In this document: positions 1 to 8,470 of the stretch, in pieces | How the letters are laid out: every line of letters begins with the position of its first letter | How positions within the stretch are numbered: position 1 is the first letter of the stretch | NCBI GenBank assembly: GCA_002002485.1 | Contig: MQVI01000013.1 | Coordinates: forward strand, 1 to 55,870 | From: Pasteurellaceae bacterium 15-036681 | Lineage (GTDB): Bacteria; Pseudomonadota; Gammaproteobacteria; Enterobacterales; Pasteurellaceae | DNA: 55,870 bases | Direction: 5' to 3' | Translations under genes and position numbers: made by a program | The notes under the pieces: model-generated | Told to the model about the DNA's origin: nothing | Databases searched by the model: none | Seen by the model: only the letters and a program-made list of their open reading frames with translations

Positions 1-8
1 AAAAAGTT

Positions 9-126
9 TTCCTGATGACCATAGTGCTGTGGTTCTACCTGACTCCATTCCGAACTCAGAAGTAAAACGCAGTAACGCCGATGGTAGTGTGGTGTTTCGC
101 CATGTGAGAGTAGGGCATCATCAGGG
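9..126 (+). rRNA. rrf: 5S ribosomal RNA
   Basis: This is a complete-looking 5S rRNA. The 5' CCTGATG (11-17) pairs with the 3' CATCAGG. Internal blocks such as CCGAACTCAGAAGT, ACGCCGATGGTAGT and GAGAGTAGGG are near identical to the Escherichia coli 5S. It is the last gene of an rRNA operon whose 16S and 23S genes lie left of the window. The exact ends may be off by a base or two. Confidence 0.94.
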
Positions 127-137
127 TATTATTAAAG

Positions 138-168
138 AAACCGCAATTCGAAAGAGTTGCGGTTTTTT
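138..168 (+). terminator. rRNA operon terminator
   Basis: A 12-bp stem (138-149 with 154-165) closes on a GAAA tetraloop and runs into a T tract. It lies directly after the 5S gene and should end the rRNA operon. pdxH converges on it from the other side. Confidence 0.85.
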
Positions 169-174
169 GCGTTT

Positions 175-807
175 CTACGGTGCCAATCGTTCCTTAATCC
201 ATTCATTATCAGCTAACCTATAACAAATTCTATCATGTAAGCGACTTGGTCTACCTTGCCAGAATTCTAAATAATCAGGGATCACAATATAGCCGCCCCA
301 ATGATCTGGGCGTGGAACATTGATTGGATGTTGTAGAGTAAATTTAGCAGCTCTAGTGAGTAGTTCTTGTTTGCCTGAGATCACAGAACTCTGTTTACTT
401 GCCCAAGCACCAATTCGGCTAGTATAAGGACGGGATTTAAAGTATTCGTCCGATTGTTCTGGGCTGAGCTTTTCTATCCTACCTTCAATCCGCACCTGTC
501 GTTCTAATTCTGGCCAAAAGAAATTGAGAGCAACATAGGGATTTTGCTCAATACTTTGTCCTTTACGGCTGGCATAGTTGGTGAAGAAGATAAAACCTTG
601 CTGGTTTACTTCCTTGAGTAATACCACACGGCTAGAGGGCTTGCCATCTAGGATCGTGGCAACATTCATTGCGGTAGGTTCATTCACCTGAGAGCTCATT
701 GCTTCATTGAGCCATTTCTGGAATTGAGTTAGAGGGTTGGCATCACATTGTGATTTGGAAAGGCTCTGTTTTGCGTAATCTTTACGGATATTGTGTAAGT
801 CCATCAT
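175..807 (-). CDS. pdxH: Pyridoxamine 5'-phosphate oxidase
   Basis: FMN-dependent cytoplasmic enzyme that oxidises pyridoxine or pyridoxamine 5'-phosphate to pyridoxal 5'-phosphate, the last step of vitamin B6 salvage and synthesis. The 210-residue length and conserved blocks ([43 protein letters not shown], WGGYIVIP, C-terminal WIKERLAP) match the PdxH family throughout. Two ATGs are adjacent; AAGGA is better spaced for the second (804). It is the last gene of a minus-strand run behind tusB, 18 bases after the tusB stop, so it is probably co-transcribed with the tus genes. Confidence 0.97.
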   Translation of the reverse strand: MMDLHNIRKDYAKQSLSKSQCDANPLTQFQKWLNEAMSSQVNEPTAMNVATILDGKPSSRVVLLKEVNQQGFIFFTNYASRKGQSIEQNPYVALNFFWPELERQVRIEGRIEKLSPEQSDEYFKSRPYTSRIGAWASKQSSVISGKQELLTRAAKFTLQHPINVPRPDHWGGYIVIPDYLEFWQGRPSRLHDRICYRLADNEWIKERLAP

Positions 808-825
808 CTTTCCTTTCTATTAACA

Positions 826-1086
826 TTAAAAAGAAACCTGTGGGAAATAGCGTTCAGTTAAGCTGGCAAATTCGCTTAGGCTAATAGTATTTGGTAAGTT
901 TAGCCCACGAGCAACCACATCACTTTCCAATAGATAGATATGTTTATCTTGGAAAAGAGTAGGGTATTTTTGCATTAATAGAACACCATCTTGCCATAAT
1001 AAAATCGCATCTTGCTCACCAATTTGAGCAAGATTAAGTTTAAGTTCTTCTAAATCATATTGTGCTTTAGCAAAGGTATATAACAT
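826..1086 (-). CDS. tusB: Sulfurtransferase complex subunit TusB
   Basis: Small subunit of the TusBCD sulfur relay, which passes persulfide sulfur from TusA towards TusE and MnmA for 2-thiolation of tRNA wobble uridines. I place the start at the MLYTFAKAQ methionine (1086) because AGGAAAT stands just upstream and the family begins there; an open frame extends 15 codons further but is not conserved. The product is 86 residues, normal for TusB. It follows tusC with about 60 bases between, a gap that holds a REP-like palindrome. Confidence 0.9.
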   Translation of the reverse strand: MLYTFAKAQYDLEELKLNLAQIGEQDAILLWQDGVLLMQKYPTLFQDKHIYLLESDVVARGLNLPNTISLSEFASLTERYFPQVSF

Positions 1087-1111
1087 TTTTATTTCCTTGA
1101 TGAATTGCTTT

Positions 1112-1142
1112 TCTAATAGTCCCTTCGACAAGCTCAGGGAGC
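1112..1142. repeat. REP-like palindrome CCCTTCGACAAGCTCAGGG
   Basis: The imperfect palindrome TCCCTTCGACAAGCTCAGGGA lies between tusC and tusB. This motif (CCCTGAGC-TTGTCGAAGGG read the other way) recurs as a short extragenic repeat in many bacterial genomes. It could form an RNA hairpin inside the tus transcript. Only one copy is visible in this window. Confidence 0.55.
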
Positions 1143-1146
1143 GTAG

Positions 1147-1521
1147 TTAAAAAGTGAGCACTTTTTCTGCTTGATTTAAGGTCTTAAAGATAACATCTCG
1201 ACTGACAAATTGCATATCCGATAAGATCCAATCAGCTTGTGATAAACCCCTTTGAACCACATCATCTTGGCAGATAAAGCATTCGGTTAAATCATATAAT
1301 TCAATGAGTTTAAAGGTTGAAATATGATCTTTTTGCAAGATAGCTTGCGGTTGCTGATTGGCTAATAGATTGAATACCCCATCATTAATAAAGCAGATCG
1401 CTATCTCTTGTTCATCACAAAAGGCACTTGCCGCTAAGAGCGCATCTAAGCCTTCTCGGCTGATAGATGAACCGAAGGGCGGTTGGGTAAATAGAAACGC
1501 AATTTTATATTTGTTTGACAT
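1147..1521 (-). CDS. tusC: Sulfurtransferase complex subunit TusC
   Basis: DsrF-like subunit of the TusBCD heterohexamer, which has a structural rather than persulfide-carrying role. The N-terminus KIAFLFTQPPFGSS is typical of TusC, and the 124-residue length fits. It starts one base after the tusD stop, so translation is probably coupled. The order yheO-tusD-tusC-tusB is the same as in Escherichia coli, where these genes sit upstream of the str operon; here pdxH follows instead. Confidence 0.94.
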   Translation of the reverse strand: MSNKYKIAFLFTQPPFGSSISREGLDALLAASAFCDEQEIAICFINDGVFNLLANQQPQAILQKDHISTFKLIELYDLTECFICQDDVVQRGLSQADWILSDMQFVSRDVIFKTLNQAEKVLTF

Positions 1522-1522
1522 A

Positions 1523-1876
1523 TTAGATTGTAAGTAATCGATCTGAGGTTAAAACTGCTTGGCTAAATTCCCCAAGCCCTGCAAGCACAAAACTTTCCGC
1601 AAGATTTTGTTCAACAATACCACGGCGTTGTGCGCCTGCAATACAGAGATGTAATGGCAAGCGGTGATTTTCGGCTAAAAATTTCCATTTTTCTACAAGG
1701 TTTATTTCATCGCTTGCAGGATCAACCCAACGGTTTGCATTACTACTGCCTTCTTGGAAAAAGAAGATCTGGCTGATGGTATGTCCTGCTTTCAATAGTT
1801 CTTCAGCCACTTGATAAGCAAGATAGCTACCTTGTGAGCCATACACCCCTTGTTTAATTGCTAAAACATACTGCAT
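1523..1876 (-). CDS. tusD: Sulfurtransferase complex subunit TusD
   Basis: DsrE-like catalytic subunit of TusBCD. The motif [12 protein letters not shown] carries the cysteine that accepts persulfide sulfur from TusA (Cys78 in the family). The N-terminus has the expected [10 protein letters not shown] phosphate-binding-like loop. The product is 117 residues, slightly shorter than the 128 of E. coli TusD. Its ATG overlaps the yheO stop by one base, showing coupling to the regulator gene upstream. Confidence 0.95.
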   Translation of the reverse strand: MQYVLAIKQGVYGSQGSYLAYQVAEELLKAGHTISQIFFFQEGSSNANRWVDPASDEINLVEKWKFLAENHRLPLHLCIAGAQRRGIVEQNLAESFVLAGLGEFSQAVLTSDRLLTI

Positions 1877-2532
1877 TATTCATTATCCTGCTTAATCTGA
1901 CGGATATAGAGATAAACCGTATGGCGAGAAATATCTAAACGATCAGCCACTTGGTTGATAGCATCTTTAATATCGAAAATGCCTTTTTCAAAGAGAGTTG
2001 TAACAATCTGGCGATTTTTATTATTGTTTGCCACACTTCTATCATTGGTAATCTCTTCAATGGTACTTTCAATCGTTTGAGCCACTAAGTCTTCTACAGA
2101 ACTGGCGAAATTGACTGAGCTATCACTTTCCTGTGGTGCAATAAAAGAGTTTAAGAATTGTGATACGGGTACATCAAGGTTGATATTAATGCAAATTAAG
2201 CCGATCACATGCTGTTTTCCATTACGAATGGCGATGGTAATCGACTTCATCATTACTCCGCCTTTAGCGCGGGTAAAATAAGGTTTAGATACGCTGTCGG
2301 TTTGCATATGGTGTAAAGACCATAAAGCACGGTCGGTAATAGGTGAACCTATCTTACGATCGGTATTATGCCCATTAACGATATAAATGGCAGAGTGTTC
2401 TAAAAATTCAAGAGAGTGTAAGACGATCTCGCAGTGTTCACCAATTAAGGCTGCGATACCATCTACAACAGGGAAATAGGAGGCGAGGATTGCGTGATCT
2501 TCGTCTGATAAAGGATTAAACTTTTGTGTCAT
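1876..2532 (-). CDS. yheO: YheO-type PAS/HTH transcriptional regulator
   Basis: 218-residue DNA-binding protein. The N-terminal two thirds are a YheO-like PAS domain (motifs [16 protein letters not shown] and [14 protein letters not shown]). The C-terminal 60 residues form a helix-turn-helix ([19 protein letters not shown]). E. coli YheO occupies the same place upstream of tusDCB; its ligand and targets are not established. It overlaps tusD by one base. It lies behind the fkpA terminator, so it probably has its own promoter or is reached by read-through. Confidence 0.9.
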   Translation of the reverse strand: MTQKFNPLSDEDHAILASYFPVVDGIAALIGEHCEIVLHSLEFLEHSAIYIVNGHNTDRKIGSPITDRALWSLHHMQTDSVSKPYFTRAKGGVMMKSITIAIRNGKQHVIGLICININLDVPVSQFLNSFIAPQESDSSVNFASSVEDLVAQTIESTIEEITNDRSVANNNKNRQIVTTLFEKGIFDIKDAINQVADRLDISRHTVYLYIRQIKQDNE

Positions 2533-2548
2533 AGGAAACTATAAAATA

Positions 2549-2572
2549 AACCCCACACAAGCGTATGGGGTT
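2549..2572 (-). terminator. fkpA terminator
   Basis: AACCCCA (2549-2555) pairs with TGGGGTT (2566-2572). On the minus strand the hairpin is followed by a T-rich stretch. It lies between the fkpA stop and the yheO start. Confidence 0.7.
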
Positions 2573-2583
2573 AATAAAACTAA

Positions 2584-3294
2584 TTAGTTTTTGAAGTCTA
2601 ATAATTCGATTTCAAATTTTAAAGTTGAGTTAGCTGGAATCTTACCTGCTTGACGATCACCGTAACCTAATTCTGGTGGTAGAACGATTTCCATTTTACC
2701 GCCTTTTTTCAGCATTGGGATTGCTTCAATCCAAGCTGGAATTAATTGGTTTAATTGGAATTCGATTGGCTCACCGCGATCGTATGAGCTATCAAAAACT
2801 GTACCATCTGGTAATGTACCTTTATAGTGTACTTTTACGGTATCTGTCGCTTTTGGTGATTCGCCTTCGCCAGCTTTTTCGATTTTGTAGAGTAAGCCAG
2901 ATTCAGTTTTTTTCACGTCTGATTGTTTTGCATACTCAGCACGGAATTTATCACCTGCGCTTACTGTTTCTTTGCTCTTTTCAGCTTGGATTTTAGTTTC
3001 TTGTGCAACTAAGTAGTTATCAAGGGCTTTTAATTGTTTTTGAAGATCTTCGTCAGTTAACTTACCACTTTTTTTAATCGTATCCTTAACACCAGCAATG
3101 ATTTTGTCTTGGTTATAAGTGAAGATTTCTTTTTGTGATTCCACGATACCTTCGATATTTTTACCCATCAATACGCCCACAGCATAAGATGAATCATCAA
3201 TAAATTTAGTATCCGCTTTTTCTGCTAAAGCTGATTGAGCTATAAATAATGAACTTGCTAAAACTGCAATTGCAGAAAGTTTAGTTTTTAACAT
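2584..3294 (-). CDS. fkpA: FKBP-type peptidyl-prolyl isomerase FkpA
   Basis: Periplasmic chaperone and proline cis-trans isomerase. The signal peptide is clear (MLKTKLSAIAVLASSLFIAQ, cleavage likely after SALA). An N-terminal helical dimerisation domain (to about residue 120) precedes a C-terminal FKBP domain with VKVHYKGTLPDGTVFDSSYD, the isomerase signature, and a GYGDRQAGKIPANSTL loop. The length of 236 fits Mip/FkpA proteins. GGAAATTCT precedes the ATG. It is divergent from slyX, as in E. coli. Confidence 0.96.
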   Translation of the reverse strand: MLKTKLSAIAVLASSLFIAQSALAEKADTKFIDDSSYAVGVLMGKNIEGIVESQKEIFTYNQDKIIAGVKDTIKKSGKLTDEDLQKQLKALDNYLVAQETKIQAEKSKETVSAGDKFRAEYAKQSDVKKTESGLLYKIEKAGEGESPKATDTVKVHYKGTLPDGTVFDSSYDRGEPIEFQLNQLIPAWIEAIPMLKKGGKMEIVLPPELGYGDRQAGKIPANSTLKFEIELLDFKN

Positions 3295-3369
3295 AGAATT
3301 TCCTTTAAAATTGTTTTTAAAACAAAGGTAGATAGGGTAAAGTGTATTTCTTCTTTAGACAATAGATTT

Positions 3370-3603
3370 ATGCAAAAAATGCCGCTAAATTCGCAAAAAA
3401 TTAATGAATATTTGATGGAATTAGAAACAAAGGTTGCTTTTCAGGAACAAACCATCGAAGAATTAAATCAAGCATTGGTTCATCAGCAATTTGCATTGGA
3501 TAAATTACAGAACCAAGTTCGCCAACTTGCAGAGAAGTTAAAAGGGATTGATTCCAGTAATATTGCAAGTCGGGCAGAAGAAACACCTCCCCCTCATTAT
3601 TAA
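3370..3603 (+). CDS. slyX: SlyX family protein
   Basis: 77-residue cytoplasmic protein that is mostly one coiled coil (YLMELETKVAFQEQTIEELNQ and onward), ending in the PPPHY tail characteristic of SlyX. Its function is unknown; in E. coli slyX sits beside slyD and fkpA. It is divergent from fkpA here, and the gap of 75 bases must hold both promoters. It ends 15 bases before mtnN, so the two may be co-transcribed. Confidence 0.9.
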   Translation: MQKMPLNSQKINEYLMELETKVAFQEQTIEELNQALVHQQFALDKLQNQVRQLAEKLKGIDSSNIASRAEETPPPHY

Positions 3604-3618
3604 CAATAAGGATAAAAA

Positions 3619-4311
3619 ATGAAAATTGGAATTATTGGTGCAATGGCACAGGAAGTTGAAATTTTACTAAGCTATATGGCTGAACCAAAACTAACCGAAG
3701 TGGCAGGATGTAAAATTTATGAAGGTAAATTAAATAATATTAATGTTGCGCTATTACAGTCAGGTATCGGTAAAACAGCCGCAGCGGTTGGCACAACATT
3801 ATTATTACAAATTACAAAGCCAAATTTTATTCTTAATACAGGATCAGCAGGTGGTATTGATAGTAATTTAAATGTAGGTGATATTGTGATTTCAACTGAA
3901 GTTTGTCATCACGATGTTGATGTAACTGCATTTGGTTATAAAAAAGGTCAATTGCCAGCGAATCCAGCTACTTTTTTAGCGGATAAAGGGTTAGCAGAAT
4001 TAGCAACAAAAGAAGCTCAAAGAGCTGGGTTTAATGCTGTTTCTGGTTTAGTGTGCAGTGGAGATGTGTTTGTGAACGGTGCGGAAATGATCAATCGTGT
4101 ACGTTCAGATTTTCCTGATGTTGCGGCTGTGGAAATGGAAGCTGCTTCAATTGCGCAAGTGTGCCATGCTTTTGATGTTCCATTTGTTGTCGTTCGTGCT
4201 ATTTCAGATGTTGCAGATAAAGAATCGCATCTTTCATTTGATGAGTTCTTACCGCTTGCTGCACAAAAATCGTCAGAAATTGTGTTTGGTATGCTAGCTC
4301 ATATTAAATAA
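3619..4311 (+). CDS. mtnN: 5'-Methylthioadenosine/S-adenosylhomocysteine nucleosidase
   Basis: Hydrolyses methylthioadenosine, S-adenosylhomocysteine and 5'-deoxyadenosine to adenine plus the thioribose or ribose product, feeding methionine salvage and autoinducer-2 synthesis. The sequence starts [16 protein letters not shown] and holds [22 protein letters not shown] (substrate-binding Met-Glu) and the catalytic aspartate in RAISDVAD. At 230 residues it is the standard length. AATAAGGATAAAA provides the ribosome site. Confidence 0.97.
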   Translation: MKIGIIGAMAQEVEILLSYMAEPKLTEVAGCKIYEGKLNNINVALLQSGIGKTAAAVGTTLLLQITKPNFILNTGSAGGIDSNLNVGDIVISTEVCHHDVDVTAFGYKKGQLPANPATFLADKGLAELATKEAQRAGFNAVSGLVCSGDVFVNGAEMINRVRSDFPDVAAVEMEAASIAQVCHAFDVPFVVVRAISDVADKESHLSFDEFLPLAAQKSSEIVFGMLAHIK

Positions 4312-4403
4312 ATTATTCCGTATAGTTTGTAAAGAATGGCGGTAATCTGAGCGCTTGATCTCGAAATTTATCTGCAAATTTTGTACAATTCACACGTTTT
4401 TGG

Positions 4404-4430
4404 CCTATGAATCAGGTTCATAGGTCTTCT
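4404..4430 (+). terminator. Hairpin between mtnN and rimO, weak terminator or leader element
   Basis: CCTATGAA (4404-4411) pairs with TTCATAGG (4417-4424) around TCAGG and is followed by TCTTCTTT. It could end the mtnN transcript or lie in the rimO leader; the T tract is broken by C residues. Confidence 0.45.
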
Positions 4431-4467
4431 TTATCTAATTACTTATTATTTTATTGAGATTTTATTT

Positions 4468-5799
4468 ATGAGTTCAGCACCAAACATTGGCTTTGTGAGC
4501 CTTGGTTGCCCGAAAAATTTAGTGGATTCGGAACGTATTTTAACGGAATTAAGATCAGACGGTTATAACATTATTCCAAGCTATGAAGGTGCGGATTTAG
4601 TGATTGTAAATACTTGTGGTTTTATTGATAGTGCAGTGCAAGAGTCGTTAGAAAGCATTGGTGAAGCGTTAGAAGCAAATGGTAAAGTGATTGTTACTGG
4701 CTGTTTAGGGGCGAAAGAAAATCAAATTCGCGAAGTACATCCTAAGGTTTTAGAGATTACTGGCCCACATAGCTATGAAGCGGTAATGAAACATGTTCAT
4801 AAATATGTACCACGTCCAGAATATAATCCTTATGTGAATTTAGTACCAAAACAAGGTGTCAAACTGACTCCTAAGCACTACGCGTATTTAAAAATTTCAG
4901 AAGGTTGTGATCACCGCTGTACTTTCTGCATTATTCCATCAATGCGCGGTGATTTAGATAGTCGTTCTATTGTTCAGGTGCTTGACGAAGCGAAGCGTTT
5001 AGCAGATGCAGGTATAAAAGAGATTCTTGTTGTTTCACAAGATACGTCTGCGTATGCGCTTGATAAGAAAAAAGAGAATGCGTCAAAGACGGTTTTCTGG
5101 AACGGTATGCCAATTAAAAATGACTTAATTACACTTTGCGAACAATTAGGTACATTAGGTGTTTGGGTACGTTTACACTATGTTTACCCATATCCGCATG
5201 TGGATAATTTAATTCCATTAATGGCACAAGGTAAAATTTTGCCATATTTGGATATTCCATTACAGCACGCAAGCCCGAAAATCTTAAAGGCAATGAAACG
5301 TCCTGGCTCGATTGAACGTACTTTAGAACGTATCAAAAAATGGCGTGAAATTTGCCCAGAGTTGACACTTCGTTCAACTTTTATCGTTGGTTTCCCTGGT
5401 GAGACTGAAGAAGACTTCCAAATGTTATTGGATTTCTTAAAAGAAGCACAACTTGACCGAGTAGGCTGTTTCAAATTTAGTCCTGTTGATGGTGCGGTGG
5501 CAACTGATATGCCAGATCAAGTACCTGAAGAGGTTAAAGAAGAGCGTTTCCATCGTTTTATGCAACTTCAACAACAAATTTCAGCAGATCGTTTAGCGCA
5601 AAAAGTGGGTAAAACCTTAGCGGTTATCGTTGATGAGATTGATGATGAAGGCATTATTGGGCGTTCAATGGCGGATGCTCCAGAAATCGATGGTGTTGTA
5701 TACGTTGATAATATCTCAGATATTGAAGTAAAAGTCGGTCAAATTATTTCTGTAACTATTACTAACGCAGATGAATACGATTTGTGGGGAACTTGTTGA
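4468..5799 (+). CDS. rimO: Ribosomal protein S12 methylthiotransferase RimO
   Basis: Radical-SAM enzyme that adds a methylthio group to an aspartate of ribosomal protein S12. The N-terminal MTTase domain carries the three cluster cysteines in [15 protein letters not shown] and VTGCLGAK. The radical-SAM triad is CDHRCTFC (about residues 148-155). A C-terminal TRAM domain follows ([13 protein letters not shown]). The length of 443 is standard. The gene stands 16 bases before the N-glycosyltransferase; in Actinobacillus pleuropneumoniae rimO and ngt are likewise adjacent and share a transcript. Confidence 0.97.
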   Translation: MSSAPNIGFVSLGCPKNLVDSERILTELRSDGYNIIPSYEGADLVIVNTCGFIDSAVQESLESIGEALEANGKVIVTGCLGAKENQIREVHPKVLEITGPHSYEAVMKHVHKYVPRPEYNPYVNLVPKQGVKLTPKHYAYLKISEGCDHRCTFCIIPSMRGDLDSRSIVQVLDEAKRLADAGIKEILVVSQDTSAYALDKKKENASKTVFWNGMPIKNDLITLCEQLGTLGVWVRLHYVYPYPHVDNLIPLMAQGKILPYLDIPLQHASPKILKAMKRPGSIERTLERIKKWREICPELTLRSTFIVGFPGETEEDFQMLLDFLKEAQLDRVGCFKFSPVDGAVATDMPDQVPEEVKEERFHRFMQLQQQISADRLAQKVGKTLAVIVDEIDDEGIIGRSMADAPEIDGVVYVDNISDIEVKVGQIISVTITNADEYDLWGTC

Positions 5800-5815
5800 T
5801 TTATAAGGAATCATT

Positions 5816-7828
5816 ATGTCAGAAGCAAAACAACCAAGTGTAATTCGTTTTGAAAAAGCAGTTTCGGCTAAAAATTATGAATTAGCTTGCAATGAATTGT
5901 TAGATATTTTAGCTAAACTTGATAGCAATTTTGCAGGTATTCAGGATATTGAAATTGATGTACCGGAACAGTTAAATGAATTGAGAGACGATAAAGTTGT
6001 TCATTTTTGTACGCGTATCGCTGACGCTATAACTAAACTTTTTGAAGATCCAGATTTAGTTATTTCTGATGCTGGCGCTCTGCGTTTTCTCAGCTACCAA
6101 CGTTGGATTGCTCATATTTTCGCAAGCTCACCTTATGTTAATGCAGATCATATTTTGCGTTCTTACAATCAAAATCCAGACGTGGACTACATTCATATAG
6201 CTCCAACAAGATCTGCATTAATCAAATTCTGTATTCTTTATTTACCAGAATCAAATATCTCATTGAACTTAGACGCAATTTGGTCTGCAGCTCCAGAGAT
6301 TTGTGCATCACTTTGTTTTGCGCTACAGTCTCCACGTTTTATTGGTACAGCGGCTGCATTTGGTAAGAGAAGTGCTATTTTACAGTGGTTTCCTGAGAAG
6401 CTTGCTCAGTTACAGAATTTAAACAATGTACCGAGCTCAATTTCGCACGATGTATATATGCACTGTAGTTATGATGTAGCAGCCAATAAGCATAATGTCA
6501 AAAAAGCATTGAACCAAGTTATTCGTCGTCATTTACTTGAAGGTGGTTGGCAAGATCGCCAAAATATTAATGAGATTGGCTACATAAATGGTAAACCGGT
6601 AATTGTGGTGGTATTAGAGCATTTCCACTCATCGCACTCTATTTATCGTACTCACTCAACCTCAATGATCGCTGCTCGTGAACATTTCTATTTAATTGGT
6701 TTAGGTGGCGAGGCGGTAGATGAATCTGGGCGTAATGTGTTTGATGAGTTCCATTTATTACAAGGTGATAATATTTTTGATAAATTGGCGAATATACGTG
6801 AAATTTGTAGCAAAGCTGGTGCCGCGATTCTCTATATGCCAAGTATCGGTATGGATCTAAATACTATTTTCTTAAGTAACACACGAGTTGCACCAATTCA
6901 AGCGATTGCGCTTGGACATCCAGCGACTACACATTCAGACTTTATTGAATATGTGATTGTGGAAGATGACTATGTAGGTTCAGAAGAGTGCTTTAGCGAG
7001 GAGTTACTTCGTTTACCAAAAGATGCGCTACCTTATGTTCCATCTGCACTTGCTCCGGCAAATGTTGAATACATCATGCGTGAAAATCCTGAAGTAGTAA
7101 ATATTGGAATTGCTGCGACAACAATGAAGCTAAATCCATATTTCTTACAAGCATTAGTAGCGATTCGTGATCGTGCAAAAGTTAAGGTACATTTCCATTT
7201 TGCACTAGGACAATCAAGTGGAATAACCCACCCTTACGTAGAGCGTTTTATTAAGAGTTATTTAGGTGATAGTGCAACAGTTAATGCACATACTCCGTAT
7301 CATCAATATCTCTCAATTCTACACCAATGCGATATGATGGTGAATCCATTCCCATTCGGCAATACCAACGGTATTATCGATATGGTTACTCTTGGTTTAG
7401 TGGGAATTTGTAAAACAGGTCCAGAAGTTCACGAACACATTGATGAAGGTTTGTTTAAGCGTTTAGGTTTGCCTGAATGGTTAATTACCAATACGGTAGA
7501 TGAGTATGTAGCACAAGCGGTACGTTTAGCAGAAAATCATGCAGAACGTTTAGCCTTACGTCGTCATATTATTGAAAATAATGGGTTAAAAACGTTATTT
7601 TCTGGTGATCCTCGTCCAATGGGCAGAGTATTCCTTGCTAAGTTACAGGAATGGGCTAAAAAAAATAAGGTCTCTTTGGTTGGGACGGTAGATGTTGTTG
7701 ATGAATCAGCTAAGCCTTCTAAACAATCAGTAAAGTCTAAGAAACAGACGACTGAAGTTAAAAAAACAGTAACTAAAAAGGCAAAAGCACCTAAAAAAGA
7801 GCCTTCGAAACAAGCAAAATCTAAGTAA
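5816..7828 (+). CDS. ngt: HMW1C-type cytoplasmic N-glycosyltransferase (GT41) with Lys-rich C-terminal extension
   Basis: Soluble enzyme that transfers glucose from UDP-glucose to asparagine in N-X-S/T sequons of adhesins in the cytoplasm, before export. Residues 1-617 follow the A. pleuropneumoniae NGT closely from my memory of it. Recognisable stretches are the all-alpha N-terminal domain, EHFHSSHSIYRTHSTSM, ALGHPATTHSDFIEYVIVED, TTMKLNPYF (Lys438, the UDP-binding lysine equivalent) and NGIIDMVTLG (Asp522). The family usually ends near 620 residues. Here about 52 more follow, with 15 lysines among the last 39 residues plus Pro, Ser and Thr. rimO lies 16 bases upstream. The downstream alpha-1,6-glucosyltransferase (agt) of the A. 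pleuropneumoniae locus is missing; a terminator follows at once. No HMW1-like or autotransporter target is in the window. Confidence 0.95.
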   Translation: MSEAKQPSVIRFEKAVSAKNYELACNELLDILAKLDSNFAGIQDIEIDVPEQLNELRDDKVVHFCTRIADAITKLFEDPDLVISDAGALRFLSYQRWIAHIFASSPYVNADHILRSYNQNPDVDYIHIAPTRSALIKFCILYLPESNISLNLDAIWSAAPEICASLCFALQSPRFIGTAAAFGKRSAILQWFPEKLAQLQNLNNVPSSISHDVYMHCSYDVAANKHNVKKALNQVIRRHLLEGGWQDRQNINEIGYINGKPVIVVVLEHFHSSHSIYRTHSTSMIAAREHFYLIGLGGEAVDESGRNVFDEFHLLQGDNIFDKLANIREICSKAGAAILYMPSIGMDLNTIFLSNTRVAPIQAIALGHPATTHSDFIEYVIVEDDYVGSEECFSEELLRLPKDALPYVPSALAPANVEYIMRENPEVVNIGIAATTMKLNPYFLQALVAIRDRAKVKVHFHFALGQSSGITHPYVERFIKSYLGDSATVNAHTPYHQYLSILHQCDMMVNPFPFGNTNGIIDMVTLGLVGICKTGPEVHEHIDEGLFKRLGLPEWLITNTVDEYVAQAVRLAENHAERLALRRHIIENNGLKTLFSGDPRPMGRVFLAKLQEWAKKNKVSLVGTVDVVDESAKPSKQSVKSKKQTTEVKKTVTKKAKAPKKEPSKQAKSK

Positions 7829-7854
7829 TTAGTTGAGTAAAGCTCTACATTAAG

Positions 7855-7881
7855 GCGCTAGTACATCACTAGCGCTTTTTT
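7855..7881 (+). terminator. ngt terminator
   Basis: GCGCTAGT (7855-7862) pairs with ACTAGCGC (7868-7875) around ACATC, followed by TTTTTT. It ends the rimO-ngt transcript. Confidence 0.9.
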
Positions 7882-7998
7882 GTTAAAAAATGATCGCTTG
7901 AATACTATTCTGAAACTTATCATATATAGCTATGTCTTACCTATGCAGTTTATGTTTATTAGCGTAATCGTATATAGTAATTTCATGAGGTTATTTTT

Positions 7999-8193
7999 AT
8001 GAAAAAAGCAATCGCTCTATTATCATTAGTATTAGTTTTATCTGCATGTAGTGGTATGAGTAAAACTCAAAAGAACACTGCAATTGGTGTCGCGGTTGGT
8101 GCGGCTGCTGGGCATGTTATTGGTGAATCGACAGGTGCAACACTCGGTGGTGCTGCATTAGGCGGCCTGATTGGTAGCCAAGTAGGTAAGTAA
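7999..8193 (+). CDS. Small glycine-zipper lipoprotein
   Basis: 64-residue putative lipoprotein. The lipobox LSAC gives acylation at Cys17 after a short signal peptide. The mature part is a glycine-zipper segment (GVAVGAAAGHVIGESTGATL, then GGAALGGLIGS) like that of OsmB or YmgG/SlyB-type envelope proteins. OsmB-like proteins are stress-related, but the role of this one is unknown. It stands alone between two strong terminators, so it is a single-gene transcript. The name OsmB would be a guess. Confidence 0.85.
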   Translation: MKKAIALLSLVLVLSACSGMSKTQKNTAIGVAVGAAAGHVIGESTGATLGGAALGGLIGSQVGK

Positions 8194-8219
8194 TCATCTA
8201 CATAATTTAAATTGAATAG

Positions 8220-8248
8220 CCGTTTGAGTAACATCAAACGGTTTTTTT
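8220..8248 (+). terminator. Terminator after the glycine-zipper lipoprotein
   Basis: CCGTTTGA (8220-8227) pairs with TCAAACGG (8234-8241), followed by seven T. Confidence 0.9.
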
Positions 8249-8315
8249 ATATCTGAAATCGTGTATGATTGTGCATCATTCTGTGTTACTCGCAGTTTTA
8301 ACTCTTGAGGTTTCT

Positions 8316-8429
8316 ATGAAAAAATTACTTATCGTTCTTGCAATTTTTAGTACTATTTTGACCGCTTGTGGTGTTAAAGGTCCTCTTTATTTCCCCGAGC
8401 AAACAGCGCAGATTCAACAGGCTCAATAA
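8316..8429 (+). CDS. lptM: LPS translocon maturation chaperone LptM (YifL)
   Basis: 37-residue lipoprotein: a hydrophobic signal, the lipobox LTAC, then CGVKGPLYFPE, which is the hallmark of LptM/YifL. E. coli LptM helps the LptD-LptE outer-membrane LPS translocon assemble and form its native disulfides. The ribosome site is TTGAGG, 8 bases before the ATG. lysA follows 41 bases downstream; the lptM-lysA order is common in gamma-proteobacteria. It is too short for most ORF callers. Confidence 0.9.
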   Translation: MKKLLIVLAIFSTILTACGVKGPLYFPEQTAQIQQAQ

Positions 8430-8470
8430 TTACCATCTTTTTAAATCAACAAATACAACAGGAAAGTCAA

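Noticed and set aside
29..223. 64-codon frame across the 5S rRNA
   Set aside because: It overlaps a structural RNA and its terminator and has no ribosome site.
2676..2996. 106-codon plus-strand frame inside fkpA
   Set aside because: It is antisense to a clear housekeeping gene, has no ribosome site, and its leucine-rich composition mirrors the FkpA codons.
8430..8470. Lysine riboswitch upstream of lysA
   Set aside because: The lptM-lysA gap is only 41 bases and has no L-box features; the region before lptM shows none either.
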